Shown piece after piece: positions 23,937-36,816 of a stretch of DNA of 64,000 nt. The notes under the pieces were generated by a model. The model was given only the letters and a program-made list of their open reading frames with translations. It was not told the DNA's origin and did not search any database. The stretch is from Anarhynchus alexandrinus (lineage: Eukaryota; Chordata; Aves; Charadriiformes; Charadriidae): positions 2,790,617-2,854,616 of the forward strand of contig VUYV01000046.1 in assembly GCA_008711295.1 (NCBI GenBank), in the 5' to 3' direction. How positions within the stretch are numbered: the stretch's first letter is position 1; each line of letters begins with the position of its first letter. Both the position numbers and the translations under genes were made by a program.

Positions 23937-26900
23937 CCACCACTGCCAAATCAAACCCCCAAACTGAGATTACTGTGGCTTCTTGTCTGACATTTCGATC
24001 TTTCATTGTGTTTCTATATATATGATAAATACCTGGAGCACTGAAGGAGTGATAATACAGGATATGGTTGGTCTAAATACATTCAAATATGATTCATGTG
24101 CAGTGCTTAGACCAGCAACAGCTCTAATGCTTTTTTGCTGTTAGGGATCTCTAAAGAGAATTTTGTGTGCACACGCCTGTAAAATGCAACAGAGATTTAA
24201 GAGAGCAACATTATGCAAAAGATATTGTATCAAATAAGAACTACCACTGAATCACACATTTGTATGGCAAATACCTATCAACTGCTTCCTGAACAAATTC
24301 ACAGGACTGTCAAGGTGTTAGGACCTTTTAATTTTCTCTGATGTTTCCCTTTTCACATTTAGTCCAAGTTGACAGAGGCCTGTTTGACATGGGCGACTTT
24401 AGGAATAACCAGGAAAACCACCACTAACAGCTTTTGTTCATTTTCAGATACTACCCATGTATTGTGGTGCCCAGATTGCTGCAAAAAAAAACAACTAAGA
24501 GACCAGTTCTTTGGGATGGGTTTCAGTCATCCCCTCCACAGGTTAACCTGGGCACCAGCCGGGCACAGATGTGGCACCACCACATACTTGAGAACTCTGC
24601 AGCACATTAAATCTTCAGGGAAAAAAAGAAAAAAAAAAGAAGATAAGTTAAATAGAGATTTGGAAACTCATTGCACATGATTACTAAGACAGAGTGCCAA
24701 ATAAACATTTTAGCAAGGCTTTGATGGGGATAGACTTCACTGTCCCCAAGAGCCACTCCAATGTAGATGATAAGGATCAGAATGGTTATTGCTCCTGTTA
24801 AGGACCCAGGACGATAACGGCTCAATCAGCCCCACTATGTGAAAAGATTTCTATATGTAAAATAAGTGAAAGAACTTTCGCCAAAGTTTTGAGGCCTGGA
24901 TGCATGCTGCTTACGTGCATTCATGCAAAATTTCGGGCTTCTTCAGCAGTCATTGGAGAGAGCAAGAAACGCCTGCAGAAAGTGATGCAAGGATTGAGAT
25001 CTTTCAGCCTGTGGAGGTGGCTTTCGTCTTTTTTTTTCTACTAAGGGTTCCTAAGGAACAAAGTGCCTCAGTTTTGTAGCCAAGGACATCAGTTTAGTAG
25101 GCAAGGTTCAGTGAAATTCACTCAGACCTTACAGTGCAAGATACAGAAACAGATGGATGTAGCTGAAGAAGATAGTCTAGCAACACTTACTGGTGTAAGA
25201 AACAGTTAAACTCCTGTCTGGAGAGCTACACAGCTGACCAGATACAGGATTCTACTCTGGATTGCTTTCAAGATATCATTGATTATATAGATCAGACCTC
25301 ACTAAACACACTTTTTATAATACTTCAGATGACCTTCAGAATATCCTGTGGGACCCCATCTGTTTCTCTGGGGTGCAGGTCATCTGTAGATCTTATGTTT
25401 TAGATGTTTGTGAATGTGGATACCTTAGGAAACAGCAGCTGTCCAAAACACAACTGAATTAAACCCAAACATCATAAAAATCCCACAACATTTCATCTGT
25501 CTTTCCGCTATCAAGTATTTGGTAGGATTCACAGCAGAAGTGAATCTTAAGGTGAAAGTTGAAGGCAAGAGGTATCTAACAACCCAAGACTCAGCCACTA
25601 TTGTAAGAAAGACCCTATACATATGTTTGAAACAAGATCATACTGTTTTTTCAAGGCCAGTAGGTAAGTGTTCATGACAATTCATCTTAAAGGTGCTTTG
25701 ATGAGATGTTTCCCAAGGTTTGCCTTTCAAAATTCAGTGAATTATTCATGAACACTACTGGTTGACTTCATCTCTACGAAAAATTCATGACCTCTTTATT
25801 CATTTTGCTACTGTCAGGCTCCTCAGGGCTCAACAACTATTTTAATAAAATGTCATTCCAACTACTGTGCATCATGGAATATGAACTTTTCTGGAACTAA
25901 GAAATAAGCCAACTCACATTCTGATTTTTCTGGTATTATTGGATATTATATAAATTAAACTAGAGCTGTCAGTATATCAGTATTAAAGGTTGTATGTAAT
26001 TTTGCCACAATCTCTAAGCCAATTGCTAAAGGAAAACAAAACAAACATCTAAAGTTAAACGTATGAGTAAACCTTCATTTCTCTCTGTTTCAGAAGGAGT
26101 CAGAATGCATTCATTATAGGGAGAAAAGATTTATAAATGTCTGTTACAAGATGTTGACTTTGCATTTGTCCCATACACCATAGTTAGTCTTTTCGGAAAA
26201 TTATCTCCCTTTGATAACTGGTTTATGAGATAGATAAACATCAAGGTGGCCAGAAAATACATGCTTTTGAATGTGTGTCTGTGGTTTCTTATTTGAACAT
26301 GACTTACTTGTCCTGATCGCCTAAGAGAATCATCACAGTGTGGAGAAAAGAAAGGGAGAGAAGAGGGTATTTAGGAAAAGTCTTATTTCAGCCTTAGCTT
26401 GCTAATATTCACAATGTGTGCTTGTGAGTTAGAAACCCCAACTGTCCCTTTTCCTCTCTATCCTTCCTGCCTCTGCATCATTCTCACAAACTGTTGTCAT
26501 TCTCAGTAAATAAAACTGGTGATTAAACAGCAATACTCAAGTAACTGCTGAAACTTAATCCTCCTCATTTGCATGAAAATGAAACACGGAAAATAGAAGT
26601 AATCACATCCTCAATTCTACTCACTAATGCAAGGTTGGGTGGGTTTTTCTGTTTTTTGATTTATTTTTTTTTAATTTATATAAACCAAATCAGATACAGA
26701 AAAGAAAAAGGGTGAGAGCTTTAATTTTCTTCTATAATGGCTTAGCAAATTCAGATTCTGGTTGGGAAGTGATAAGGGTTTCCTGTATGGGTACCCTGCT
26801 GTAAGCGGAACAAACAATTGTTAGACACAGAGACCTGTGAGACAACAAATCCACATGACGCTCTGAAGAGGGCATATGGAGATAAAGACACATTTTTATT

Positions 26901-29286
26901 TACTGTGAAAAAATATTGTTTCAAAAGATCTTATTTCCAGACAGGATCACTTCTGCAGAGCATCAAGTTTAGAAAAATGCCTGAGGCACCAAAACAGATG
27001 TGGGCTCAGAGCTTATGCTTCTAATTTGCGATCATATAGTATTCACAAAACTTTGCCACCCACTCTAGTTCGTTATTGTTCAAATGCTATGATTAAAATT
27101 GTTCTCATTTCTCCATCACACTGCCAGTCTGAGGGCTCTAGCCTTCCAGCACGTAAATAGCCAGTACATTAAAAGATGCAAGTCATCCAACTGAGCCATG
27201 TACTTTCTTTTACTTTCTTACAGCAACTTTCTTGGCTGACAGGAGTATTTGAACTCCAAATCTAAAATCATGAGCTCCCCACACCTTTGGGTGAATTGGG
27301 GCTGTCGCAATATGTAATCTTTAAAGATCAGGATCTGGTGGACCTGTAGTTTATGTGAAGTAAGTTGTGTTTCAGATGCCTGTGCTCACACAACAATTGA
27401 GATACCGTGTGACATTGCGTCCTTGAGTTTGAAGTTTCTGAAATCATAACTGCTCATTTACTCTTCTTCAACTAAATCAGTAATAGTCTTTCTAGTCATC
27501 TGTAATCAATTATCCATGGATGATAAACCTTGGATAAAAAAAGAAAAGTACTTTAAATGTATTTTAAAATGATCTGCATAAATAATGTGCTAATAGCAGG
27601 AATCAGGCTTGAAGAGAGAATAACATATTGCATGGACAGAGAGGAACCAAAGGGCCTGATCCACAAAAAGATCTGGATTATTAAAATCCACTTACCAGCT
27701 AGGTCATTCAATTGCACCTTCAGCTCCACCTGAGGACATCTATTTTTGCCAGTGCTTTCACAATGGGTGATTTCAACACTCTTCTACACAAAACTAGGTA
27801 TCGATGGGCTAACGCTGCCTAAAGAACCCATTCCAGTGCATCTTTCAGATGCACAGCTACTGAATCAGACATCATAAAATCAAAGAGAAAAGGAATAATT
27901 TCATTTCATCTCTTTTCTTTCCATCATTTTTATCTAACACCTTTGTGACTTGCTACAGACTTCCTGTGTAGTGAAACATTATCTTTTTCTCTGATACTTT
28001 CCCTCTTTATGTGTATGTATATTTTACTGGGCTTTCACTTATTTTTCTAAGGCAGCTAGCACTATTCGCTGGACCATGTGACACAATTTCTCACGAGTCT
28101 AGTAATTTTGGGTGCATAAGGAAGCATCTAAAATCAGTTGGGGACTGCACAAAATTTCCCTGCTTGGCCAGGTTTTATTAACGTCTGATAAGCCAGCATT
28201 GTCTGCTGTTCCCTTTAACTTAGAGTGATTGTTTTGCCGTGAGCAGCATGACTGGAGCATACCTTTATCCCAGCATCAAGAGTGTTTGTATTAATATTAG
28301 GAAATATGGTAGAAAAGTTTCTCTTGTTAGGTCTCATACTACCTGCTGGCTTTGAGAGAGCTCTGAGACATCCCTTATCAGCAGTGGGATGGTCAAGTCG
28401 AACAGTGGAAGTCAATTCTGAGCAATTCAAGGCTGCTTACCTCTTTCTTTTAAAACCTGTTTGCTGTAACTTGGTGTGAAGAAGCAGAGTTTCACTGAGT
28501 TCAGTAGTACTGCATTGATTTGCATCATCTGAGGACATTTAGCTTCTGTGTTACACTCAACTGAACTAAAAAAAGAAAAAAGACAAACTTGTGGGGGTTT
28601 TGTTGGTTGATTTTGGTTGGATTTGTTTGTTTCTGTTATCCACTAGAATTGTTAAAATGATTGCAGCTTCAGGAGCTCAACATTAATTATTCACATACTA
28701 GAGAAATCACTATCCATAGTCAATGACACACGAGACCTCCTAGAGTTTTAAGATGACAGATTACTGCATAAAGTATATCAGAGATCAAGGAGTGGGCAGT
28801 GTATGAAAAAACATGCCAGCTACTGAAATTAAGTGGCATTTTCTCTTGTCTTTCAACTTGGGCATAAAAAAATGTCTCCAGGAAAGACACCTGATGATTG
28901 ACAATAAGACTTCACATGTTGTGGATAGCATGCGTATTCGATGACCTTCATCTGTTGTTCTATTAAAAGAGCAAAGTCATTATCTTCTTCAATAGGCAAA
29001 GGTGATATATAAAATCTCATTTTGTACTGAGATGCCACCTGCCTTAGAAGAGGCATTGTCTGTGCTGTTCCTTGGAGATGGGACTTGTCCTTTTTTTCCC
29101 TTGTTTTAAAGAGTACAAAGGGCATTGGATAACATTAGAAGGCCTTAGAATCCAATAAGGATTTTCCCTTTTCTCAGATATTTTGGTACAATTCCAATTT
29201 AAATTATGGATGAATTTGCAGGGCAGATTGTCAACAGATGTCCCCAACCCTTGTCGCAGGGTGGGGAATACAAGCTCTGAACTTAC
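23937..29286. other. Unique sequence, no gene recognised
   Basis: About 5.3 kb of AT-rich DNA with no recognised repeat family. Open frames such as 24369-24677 are short and of low-complexity composition near A-rich tracts, and were not accepted as genes. Confidence 0.5.
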
Positions 29287-29352
29287 CTTCAAAATTTCCA
29301 TAACACAACTTTTAATTCCCTCTGACAAAAGTGGGTAAGGACAGTGGAGGCA
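29287..29352 (-). other. Candidate 66-bp internal exon
   Basis: On the minus strand this block is preceded by a good acceptor (pyrimidine-rich tract ending TTCTGCAG) and followed by a near-perfect donor (AAG|GTAAGT). It is exactly 22 codons long, and only one of its three frames is open. That frame begins C-L-H-C-P-Y-P and ends V-M-E-I-L-K, with three cysteines. No neighbouring exon was identified and I do not recognise the peptide. Chance pairs of good splice sites are common at this scale, so this is a candidate only; it could also be a non-coding RNA exon or nothing. Confidence 0.2.
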
Positions 29353-32300
29353 CTGCAGAATTGGAAAATAAGGCAAAGATTTGCATATACTGTAGAGTAC
29401 AACTCTTTCCTTGAGACACTGTATACAGTTTTACACATAAGCATACGTGCACACACGAACATAAACATCTCCCCTCTCTGAGGGATGTAACGCCCTATTT
29501 CTCTGCCGTGCTACTGTCCACTGTTAGGTTCAGCAATCTACTGATTGATCTGAGGAGGAGTCTGCACTGGTGTTTTTTGGTGTTTTTTTTTTTTTAAAAG
29601 GATACAAAGCCATCAGGTTGAGGTTAAGGCGAATGGTGTGTTTATCTGTTGTTGAACACATGATGACAGAAGAATCTGTCAGAGAACACAGGGGAGAGTT
29701 GAAAATATATAAAAATTAAAATAAGAACAATGACTGTGGCTCTCATTATAAAGTTCTGAAAAACAGCTTAAATCTCCTTGTGCCTACAGCTTAGAGTTAC
29801 GGACAAATGTGTATTTTTGTTGCAGTTCATAGGTGTACTTATAAATGAACCGGTATTAAACTAGCTCTGGTTTGTCTGGTTAGCTACTAACTAAAAAGTC
29901 TGACTCCACAAAATGCTCAGTTCATTTAAGCAGTTTTCAATAATTTTATGGGAAGCAGTTCCAGGTACCCAGTGTGGTTATTCAAACATATACGATGGCG
30001 TGGAAATGCTGGTTTGAGAAGCCTTTTCTGTTCATCCTATTTGACAGGGAGCATGTACTCTTTTTGACCCCCAGCCATACACAAAGACTCGGCTTATTTC
30101 TAGAGCAATACACAAGTCATGACCTTCTGACAAGGGTCCACATCTTTTTTTTTTTTCTAAATCTTTGCTTGTTATCAAGAGTGAAGGATGCAGAAGAAAG
30201 TGCATCAGAGGAACTCAGTAACCTGAGGTTAAAAAAGGTTTCTGTACCATCTCTGTGAAACTTCTCTTGGCAGAAACCTTGCTTAAAACATTTGACAAAC
30301 AGCATTAATGAAACACAGACATTACTCAGAGGAAAACACAGTTATGTTTTCATGAGAGTCTAAAAATTATGTGGTACCAAATACCTGCATATTCAGTTAC
30401 AAATTAGTCTGTTTTTCCACATGCAGTGGCTAAGTACAAGTTGTTCTGTGAGACCAGCCATGGGGGACAATGACAAGATAGCTATTATTGTAAAGAGAAG
30501 GGATAGATTAATAACTACTTTGATTGAAGAAACATGAGAAAAAAGGAAAAATATGAAAAATTGATCTCTGTGCTCTTCAAGTTGCTGTTGCTAAGTGATC
30601 GGTTGGTACTTGAGGACAAGGGGATTATTGCTCAAAGTAGCGTTTACCACCAAGTTTCTTTTCAGCTTCTGTAAATCAGTATTTTTTATTTATTTTTTTT
30701 AGGAGAGAAAGTGTATTTTGACAGTCTAGGTTTCCTACATGCCTTAAGCCTTTCAGAGGTACCTCCAAGTAGATGATAAAAGCAAGCCATATAATTTATG
30801 AAAATATTTACATGTTCTTATCTTAGCAATGGTATCTTAGAATGCAGACTTTACAATATGTCAACAACAATTATGTATGATTGGCAAATACCATGATTGG
30901 CATTGCCTAGATAAGCTAGACTATTTTGTGATCCTTCAGGTGAGGTCTGTTCCTTTATGAATATCTGGTGGGTTTGATATTGACTGGTGCTGCTGAAGGC
31001 AGGTAATATATAGTGTAGTCCTTTTGAAAAGATTATGAGTACTTAGTGTGAAATTCTTAAAATATGGACATTCGAAAATGAACTTTTTAAGGGTCCCCAA
31101 TCCCAGGTCATACTCTTAGGAATGACTCCCAACATGTCCATTGCCTAATGCTACATAATCATTTTATATTTTGTGTAGTCCAGCTTCTCTGAAGGCTGAT
31201 ATCCAGCCAAAAGGAATCACAAGTCACAAGTAGGAATTAGTCTGTCTAAATACCAACCTATGAACTTGCACCTGTCATTTTCTGCACAGCCCACTGACCC
31301 ACCTCAACATGTTCCATGTCTAACTCAGATTTTCAACTGGAAAAATATTCACAGAAAAAAAAAAAAAATAGGCAGAATTTACAGTGATGAGTTGTTTGGG
31401 CAAGGAGGGCTGAAGCACAGGAACCAAATTACTATTCCATAAGAAAGGATATTCTGGGATGCGATCAACTCTAAAGAGTGCATGGGATGAGGAAATTCAC
31501 AGAAGCAAAGATGATAATGCTCCTGCTTCTCCGGGGCATTCTGCTAGAACTAAAATACTTCTTTTGATAAGCTCTACCACTTCAACCTTCTTCCTGTATT
31601 TAAATTTATAACAACTGAGGAGCACTATGACAAGACATTTCAGCAATTGACATTCATGTAGACTGTCAGTGTTGCAGTATGGAATGGGAGGTGTAGGTTC
31701 AAAGCCAATATACATTTGGGTTTTTTTTTTTCTCTAAAAAAACCCAAACTGAGGCATGCTTCCTGTACTCCAGTTCACAGGCACACACCCCAAGGATCAA
31801 AAACCAACAGTAAAAAGCATCCTCAACTCTTAAATTTTTAATAGAAAGATGGTTAAAAAACCAAGCTGAATGCAAAACTACATACAAATTCTGATCTTTG
31901 GTTTCTTTTGTTTTCTTTTTTTTTTTTTTCTGTACATATGATACACATTTTAATGGGAAAAAATGAAGAAATGAAATTAAAAATGAAAAACATGTTTTGA
32001 AAGGAAGTTTTGGTAATACTCTGCGTACGTGTGTGTCTTTAATAATATTTTATTCCGAATACTTCTACTTCAGTACTGAGGTGTAAAGATTGGTTTACAG
32101 CAAACTAAATCTTGTGTACAAAAGTCAGGAAAATATGAGTGATAAACGTACTTCTTCATGAACGCTCAGGACTGACCTGTAAATCAAACCATGAAGCCCC
32201 CTTCTTTTCTGGACTCCACACAAACTGCAACCTGATCAGGGAAGCTGGGTTAAAAGATATGGTTATGTAGTGTGGTCACATAAACTGCTGTCACAGGGAG

Positions 32301-34967
32301 AGGTAGTACAAGAAAAGAATAACAAAGGTATAGAGATATCAGGACCAACCTCAGGACTCTACAGTATGTCAGAGAAGTAGAGACCATGAGGGAAAAATAG
32401 CATGTCCGGTAGTTGTGTGGGAGAAAAATGAAGAATGCATATGTGGTGGATCCAGGTCTTAGCAAAGAGAAAGAGAGAGCTTGATGGAAAAGAGGAAGAA
32501 AAAATCAACAAAAGATAAGGGAGCTCTCTGGAAAGGAAAAGCCAGGAAAAACGTGGGCTCACACCAGCTGCCTAGCTACCGAGCACCCTGAGGACTGCAC
32601 AGGGTTCTTTCTCCTGCCTCTTTACATTGCTTTCTGAGGTCATTCCTCACTTTATGTTAACAGCTGCGGAGGTGAAGCCCTGAAGGTGTCAGTGGAGATA
32701 TAAGGGAAGAAACAACACTCAGGCAGTGTCTGTGCCGTTATTGCGATGTACTGAGGAAGCAGCTGAGCAGGGCAGCTGACACACTTGGTCATGCTTTTCC
32801 AAGTTTTATCATTTTCTGACAAGAATTGGAACAAAACCCATCATATCTGGGGGCAAAATGGCTTACTTTGTGACAAGCTGTTTTGCTGTACCTTAACCAA
32901 GCCCAGACCTGGGAGAGAAAAAAAGGAGAGGTCTCTCCTTGAGCTTGCTGTTGCCAAAAAGACATCAACAACAATTACCTAGAAAGCAATCACACCTTGC
33001 AATGGTGGGGCTTTGTTATTGCTTGGGGGTTTTGGGGGGTTTTGGTTTCGGGGATTTGGTTTTTTTTCTTTTTTTTTTTTTTTTTTTTTTNCACTTAATT
33101 CTAACCTGTTAACTCATAGGTTTGGATTTACATTATTTGTTCAAGAAATATTGACAAAGATTTTTACAGGTATTTTACTACCAAACTAATCTAATTAACA
33201 TCTCTATTAATGCTGTCCGAGTTATGCTGCTATTTAAATTGCTCTTCAGACCTTGACAGGTGACACTATTTATTTTTCTCCTGTTCATGGGAAGACACAC
33301 ACATATCTGAATTTCCTTTCTTGGATTTTGACAGATAATAAAGACAGAACATGTAACGAAAAAAAAGAAAGGAAATAAAAAAGCTAGAAATAGATGAAGA
33401 AAGAATAATCCTGGATGTAGAAGGAAATCCAAACAGCTGTCATGGAAGGCAGATTTTTTTGAGGGTTTTTGATGTTTATTCATAATACTGTATTTAAGGT
33501 GCTAGATCAGGAGTAAGAAGACTTGGTTTCACATGCTTGCAGCTCTACAGACTCTTTATGTCATGATTTGCACCTTTGTCCTCTGCCCGTATCTCCAGCT
33601 TTGAAAGGGAGACGATATTTCCCTTTCTGTCAACATAAATTGATGAATACTTAAGTACCCACTGTTAAGGGATCCTGATGGCTGAAAACAAGACACTGCC
33701 ACTTGTTAATTAGACCTCTGTGTGTAGTGCTCTGATATCAAGATGAATTACATCAGGCAAAATAATCTTATTTTAAAATATAATTTTTTTCAATATAAAA
33801 GTATTCAGAGCTACACCCTCTACAAGCAATAATGATGCTCTTCATTTTGTGAAATTAGCTGAGAATGAATCCTCTCTCTGACCTCAGCTTACACTGAGCT
33901 ATGCAAATCCGTCTGTCAAGAGTAGCATGCCCTAAGAGCCTACCAGTCTTTGCAAACCCCTGCATTTAAAGAGGGGAAATCGCTTCATGTGGAAGATTCC
34001 CATTATGCATGCAATGACTCCTGATGACAAGTGTTCTTCACCCAAATTAGGAATGTGTACAGGAGGGCTTGTCTATACTTACTTAATAATAAATATCATT
34101 TAACCTGGACGCGCATTCATTTTGACCTCCTGTTAAGTGATTTACTAAACAAAACATTGGCGACTTGTTTTGTTCTTAAGACTGAAAGGATTATTCAGCC
34201 CAAGGGAGTAGTCTGGTGAACAGATTAATATTCTGTCAGGTCACAGGCTGTTTACATCATGGCTGAGGCTAAACTCAGCTGAAGTGGGAATGGCCAAAAA
34301 TCAATCTTTTGTAAAGGTTGTAAAAGCCAGAAGCTTAGTAATTGTATACACAATTATTCAAGAAGTATACAAAAGTATTTTTCTGCATAAACCTAACATA
34401 AATCAGCACAGGATTATATGCCACTGTCAGTTCTTGGAAAAGAGCAACGAATATATTTTATGAAATGAGAGTGCCTTTGCTTAAATTACAGAAGAACAAA
34501 TCCTTTCAAAAGATGGGAATAGAGTCATACACAAGATGCATACTTAAAAGGAGGACAGAACTATCAGCTACTGCATGCCAATGTTTCTCCAATGCTGTCT
34601 ATCATGAATATCACATTTCAAGGACAAGGACAAAAATGAAGAAAGGACACTTCTCTCAGTCACCAACGCAAATTAAACCCTAGGTGGAAATAATGGTACT
34701 TTAATGATCAACTGTAATTATGATATTATGATATCATTATGGTTGTTCGAATCTTTTTTTTTTTAAATGAATTTGCAAGTCTCCATACTTTTCCCAGAGG
34801 ACAAAAGTGAATCCAAACCCTGAAAAAGAAAAAATAGCAAAACCAAAAAACCCATAGTTTTAAAAAAATGGGAGTCTTGTACATTAAAGTCACTGTTTGT
34901 GGGAAATAGGACACCAATTCTCTTCTTGGAGCTCCCTCACTGATTAAGACTTGAGCATGTACAAAGG
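29353..34967. other. Unique sequence with homopolymer tracts
   Basis: No gene recognised. Contains T-rich and A-rich tracts (near 29581, 31356, 31717 and 31918), a G-rich block followed by a long T run and a lone N (33025-33091), and otherwise unremarkable AT-rich DNA. A short near-palindrome of ATGATATTATGATATCAT type lies near 34721-34740. Confidence 0.5.
33025..33091 (+). repeat. G-rich block and poly-T tract ending in a lone N
   Basis: Runs of five and six G separated by TTTT, then GG, TTTC and GGGG (33025-33053), followed by T-rich sequence and a long T run ending in an undetermined base at 33091. The G runs could form a G-quadruplex on the plus strand. The N probably marks an unresolved homopolymer length. 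Confidence 0.7.
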
Positions 34968-35101
34968 TGTCGTGGTGTAACCACAGCTGGCAGCTAGGAC
35001 CATGCAGCTGCTCATGCAGTTCTCCCCCTTTCCCCCGAGAAGGATAGGGAGAAAAGGAGGGAAAGGAATGGAAAAAAACTTGTAGATTAAGATAAAGACA
35101 G

Positions 35102-35107
35102 TTTAAT
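35102..35107 (-). terminator. LTR poly(A) signal (ATTAAA)
   Basis: ATTAAA on the minus strand, about 165 bp downstream of the LTR TATA box, just before the ACTGTCTTTATCT block characteristic of this LTR family. Confidence 0.6.
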
Positions 35108-35272
35108 GGAACAGTAACAGAAAAAGGAAAATAACAACAACAATAATAATGGTAAAAGAATATAAAAGAAAAAGTAATACAACACAAGTCACTCTTACCA
35201 CCTGGTGAATTGGTTGCCCAACCCATCCCAAGCAGCGATCATGGATTCCCACCCCACCCCAGCCAACCCCCA

Positions 35273-35280
35273 TTTATATA
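35273..35280 (-). promoter_or_regulatory. LTR TATA box
   Basis: TATATAAA on the minus strand, in the middle of the solo LTR, at the position expected for the end of U3. Confidence 0.6.
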
Positions 35281-35502
35281 CCAAGCGTCACCTCTATGGT
35301 ATGGAATATTCCATTGGCCATTCCACTGTTCTGTCTATGCTCCTTCTCAGCTTCTATGGGAAGTTGAAAAAAGTCCTTGAATGGTATAAACATCACCTAG
35401 CAACAACTAAAACAAACATTATTGACATTCCTGTCACACCAAATCTGAAACACAGCAATCACTAGAAAGAAACTTAAGTCTATCGCAGCTGAAACCAAGA
35501 CA

Positions 35503-36385
35503 AAAGGAAACTGAGTAGGAAATGATCCATAGATCAAGGCAGGTTCTTGAATAAATCCAGACCTTTTAAACATGTGTGTGCCAGCAAAAATTTTGGGATA
35601 CCTAAGGAGACAGTGGATAAATTTGAGGCAAAAATGCAGACGTAAATGTTTTTTGAGTTACCAAAAATTTGTTCAAAACCAAAACAAAAAGCTCTTCTGT
35701 AAAAGAATGTTAAGGGGAAAAACTGAAGACCAAAAAAGGTAACAAATGCATCTGTTAACATTGTTTGTGTAATCCCATTCAAACTTGTGTAAGTATGAGG
35801 CAATTTTTAATTTCAGGTTCACATAATGTTTTCTTTTTCGGTGTCAGACACAGAATCTAATCCTCAGGAACTAATCAGTAGAAATGTGTCTTTCTATTAG
35901 AACTGTGCAATTTTTATGATCGATCACTAATTAGGTTGTATGCACCATTATGCATCTCAAAGCTATCAAATATGTCAGTCTTCTGTGCCTTAGAAAACCC
36001 TAAAAAATATGACTTGAGTTTTCAGAATATCTGCTACTGTATGTGTCAATATCAAAACTCCTATAGAAATTCCATGCAGTGGAGCATGCTCAGCAAAACA
36101 GATGAGATCTTTAATGCCTCAAGATGGGATTGAGACCACGAGGAGACAAGTATCAGGCAGTAATCCACAAGAGGAATGGTTTCAACTTCATCTACGTTTG
36201 ATGGGATTCCCTATACCACTGAATTCTTATATCAAGGAGGCCTCTGGTCCTCTGTGACCACTGCAGCATATGCACAATCCCATGTTATTGAGTATCTTCA
36301 ACTTTTTGCAAAACATATCAAAACTACTTTATCTGTTTTTGTAGTTAAACTCTTCTGTAGTTAAACTCTTGTAGCAACTGTCCAA
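35503..36385. other. Unique spacer between the two LTRs (copy 1)
   Basis: About 880 bp without a recognised repeat or gene. It is not retroviral internal sequence as far as I can see, and the 5-bp duplication shows that the upstream LTR is a separate solo insertion. A 16-bp near-duplicate (GTAGTTAAACTCTTCT) occurs at 36341-36370. The same spacer recurs at 37649-38531. Confidence 0.55.
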
Positions 36386-36816
36386 CATAGCCACTCACTC
36401 ACTCCCCTGCAGTGGGAAGGGAGAGAGAAGCAGAACAGTGAAAGTGAGAAAACTCAAAGGTTGAGATAAAGACAGTTTAATAGGTAAAGCAAAAGCCACG
36501 CATGCAAGCAAGGCAAAATAAGGAATTCATTCACTGCTTCCCATCGGCAGGCAGGTGTTCAGCCATTGCGAGAAAAGCGAGGCTCCATCGCGGGTAATGA
36601 TTGGTTGGAAAGACAAACACTGTAACTCCAAATATTTCCCCCTTCTTCCGCACAGATTTTTTTAATGGAGACGACATCATATGGTATGGGGTCGTGGTTT
36701 AAACCCGGCCAGTGACTAGGACCACACAGCCACTTGCTCACTCCACAAATCCAAAACACAGCACCACACAGGCTGCTATGAAGAAACTTAACTCTATCAC
36801 AGCCAAAAACAGTACA
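36386..36816 (-). mobile_element. Rearranged second LTR (copy 1)
   Basis: LTR of the same general type as 34968-35502, minus strand, with its parts out of order. The part 36386-36685 corresponds to U5, R and part of U3 (ATTAAA signal at 36476-36481). It is followed by a fresh LTR terminus (GTCGTGGTTTAAAC, from 36690), which then jumps near 36750 straight to the opposite LTR end (ACAAATCCAAAACACAGC to ACAGTACA at 36816). This reads as a truncated LTR next to an internally deleted one, or a local rearrangement. No target duplication is visible. Confidence 0.7.

Larger units (their letters stand above)
34968..35502 (-). mobile_element. Solo LTR of an avian endogenous retrovirus
   Basis: A complete 535-bp LTR lying on the minus strand. 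On the plus strand it starts TGTCGTGGT and ends CCAAGACA, giving the TG...CA ends expected of an LTR. It is flanked by a perfect 5-bp duplication, AAAGG (34963-34967 and 35503-35507). A 5-bp duplication is typical of ERVL-like elements, but the family is not proven. On the minus strand a TATATAAA box lies at 35273-35280 and an ATTAAA poly(A) signal at 35102-35107, giving a plausible U3-R-U5 layout. No gag, pol or env sequence is attached, so this is a solo LTR left by recombination. Its upper 217 bp are repeated at 37432-37648 as part of the segment duplication. Confidence 0.88.

Noticed and set aside
23631..23990. Open frames through the CCCCTT array
   Set aside because: Low-complexity translation of a hexamer repeat and Ns; no coding meaning.
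24369..24677. 103-codon open frame on the plus strand
   Set aside because: Ends in a lysine-rich stretch translated from an A/G tract; no homology recognised and no splice signals that fit.
29044..29376. 110-codon minus-strand frame as a complete gene
   Set aside because: The frame runs through the donor site of the 66-bp exon candidate and shows no start context or domain. Only the exon candidate was retained.
34968..36816. A full provirus with two LTRs
   Set aside because: The first LTR has its own target duplication, the second is rearranged, and the 880 bp between them shows no gag, pol or env similarity.
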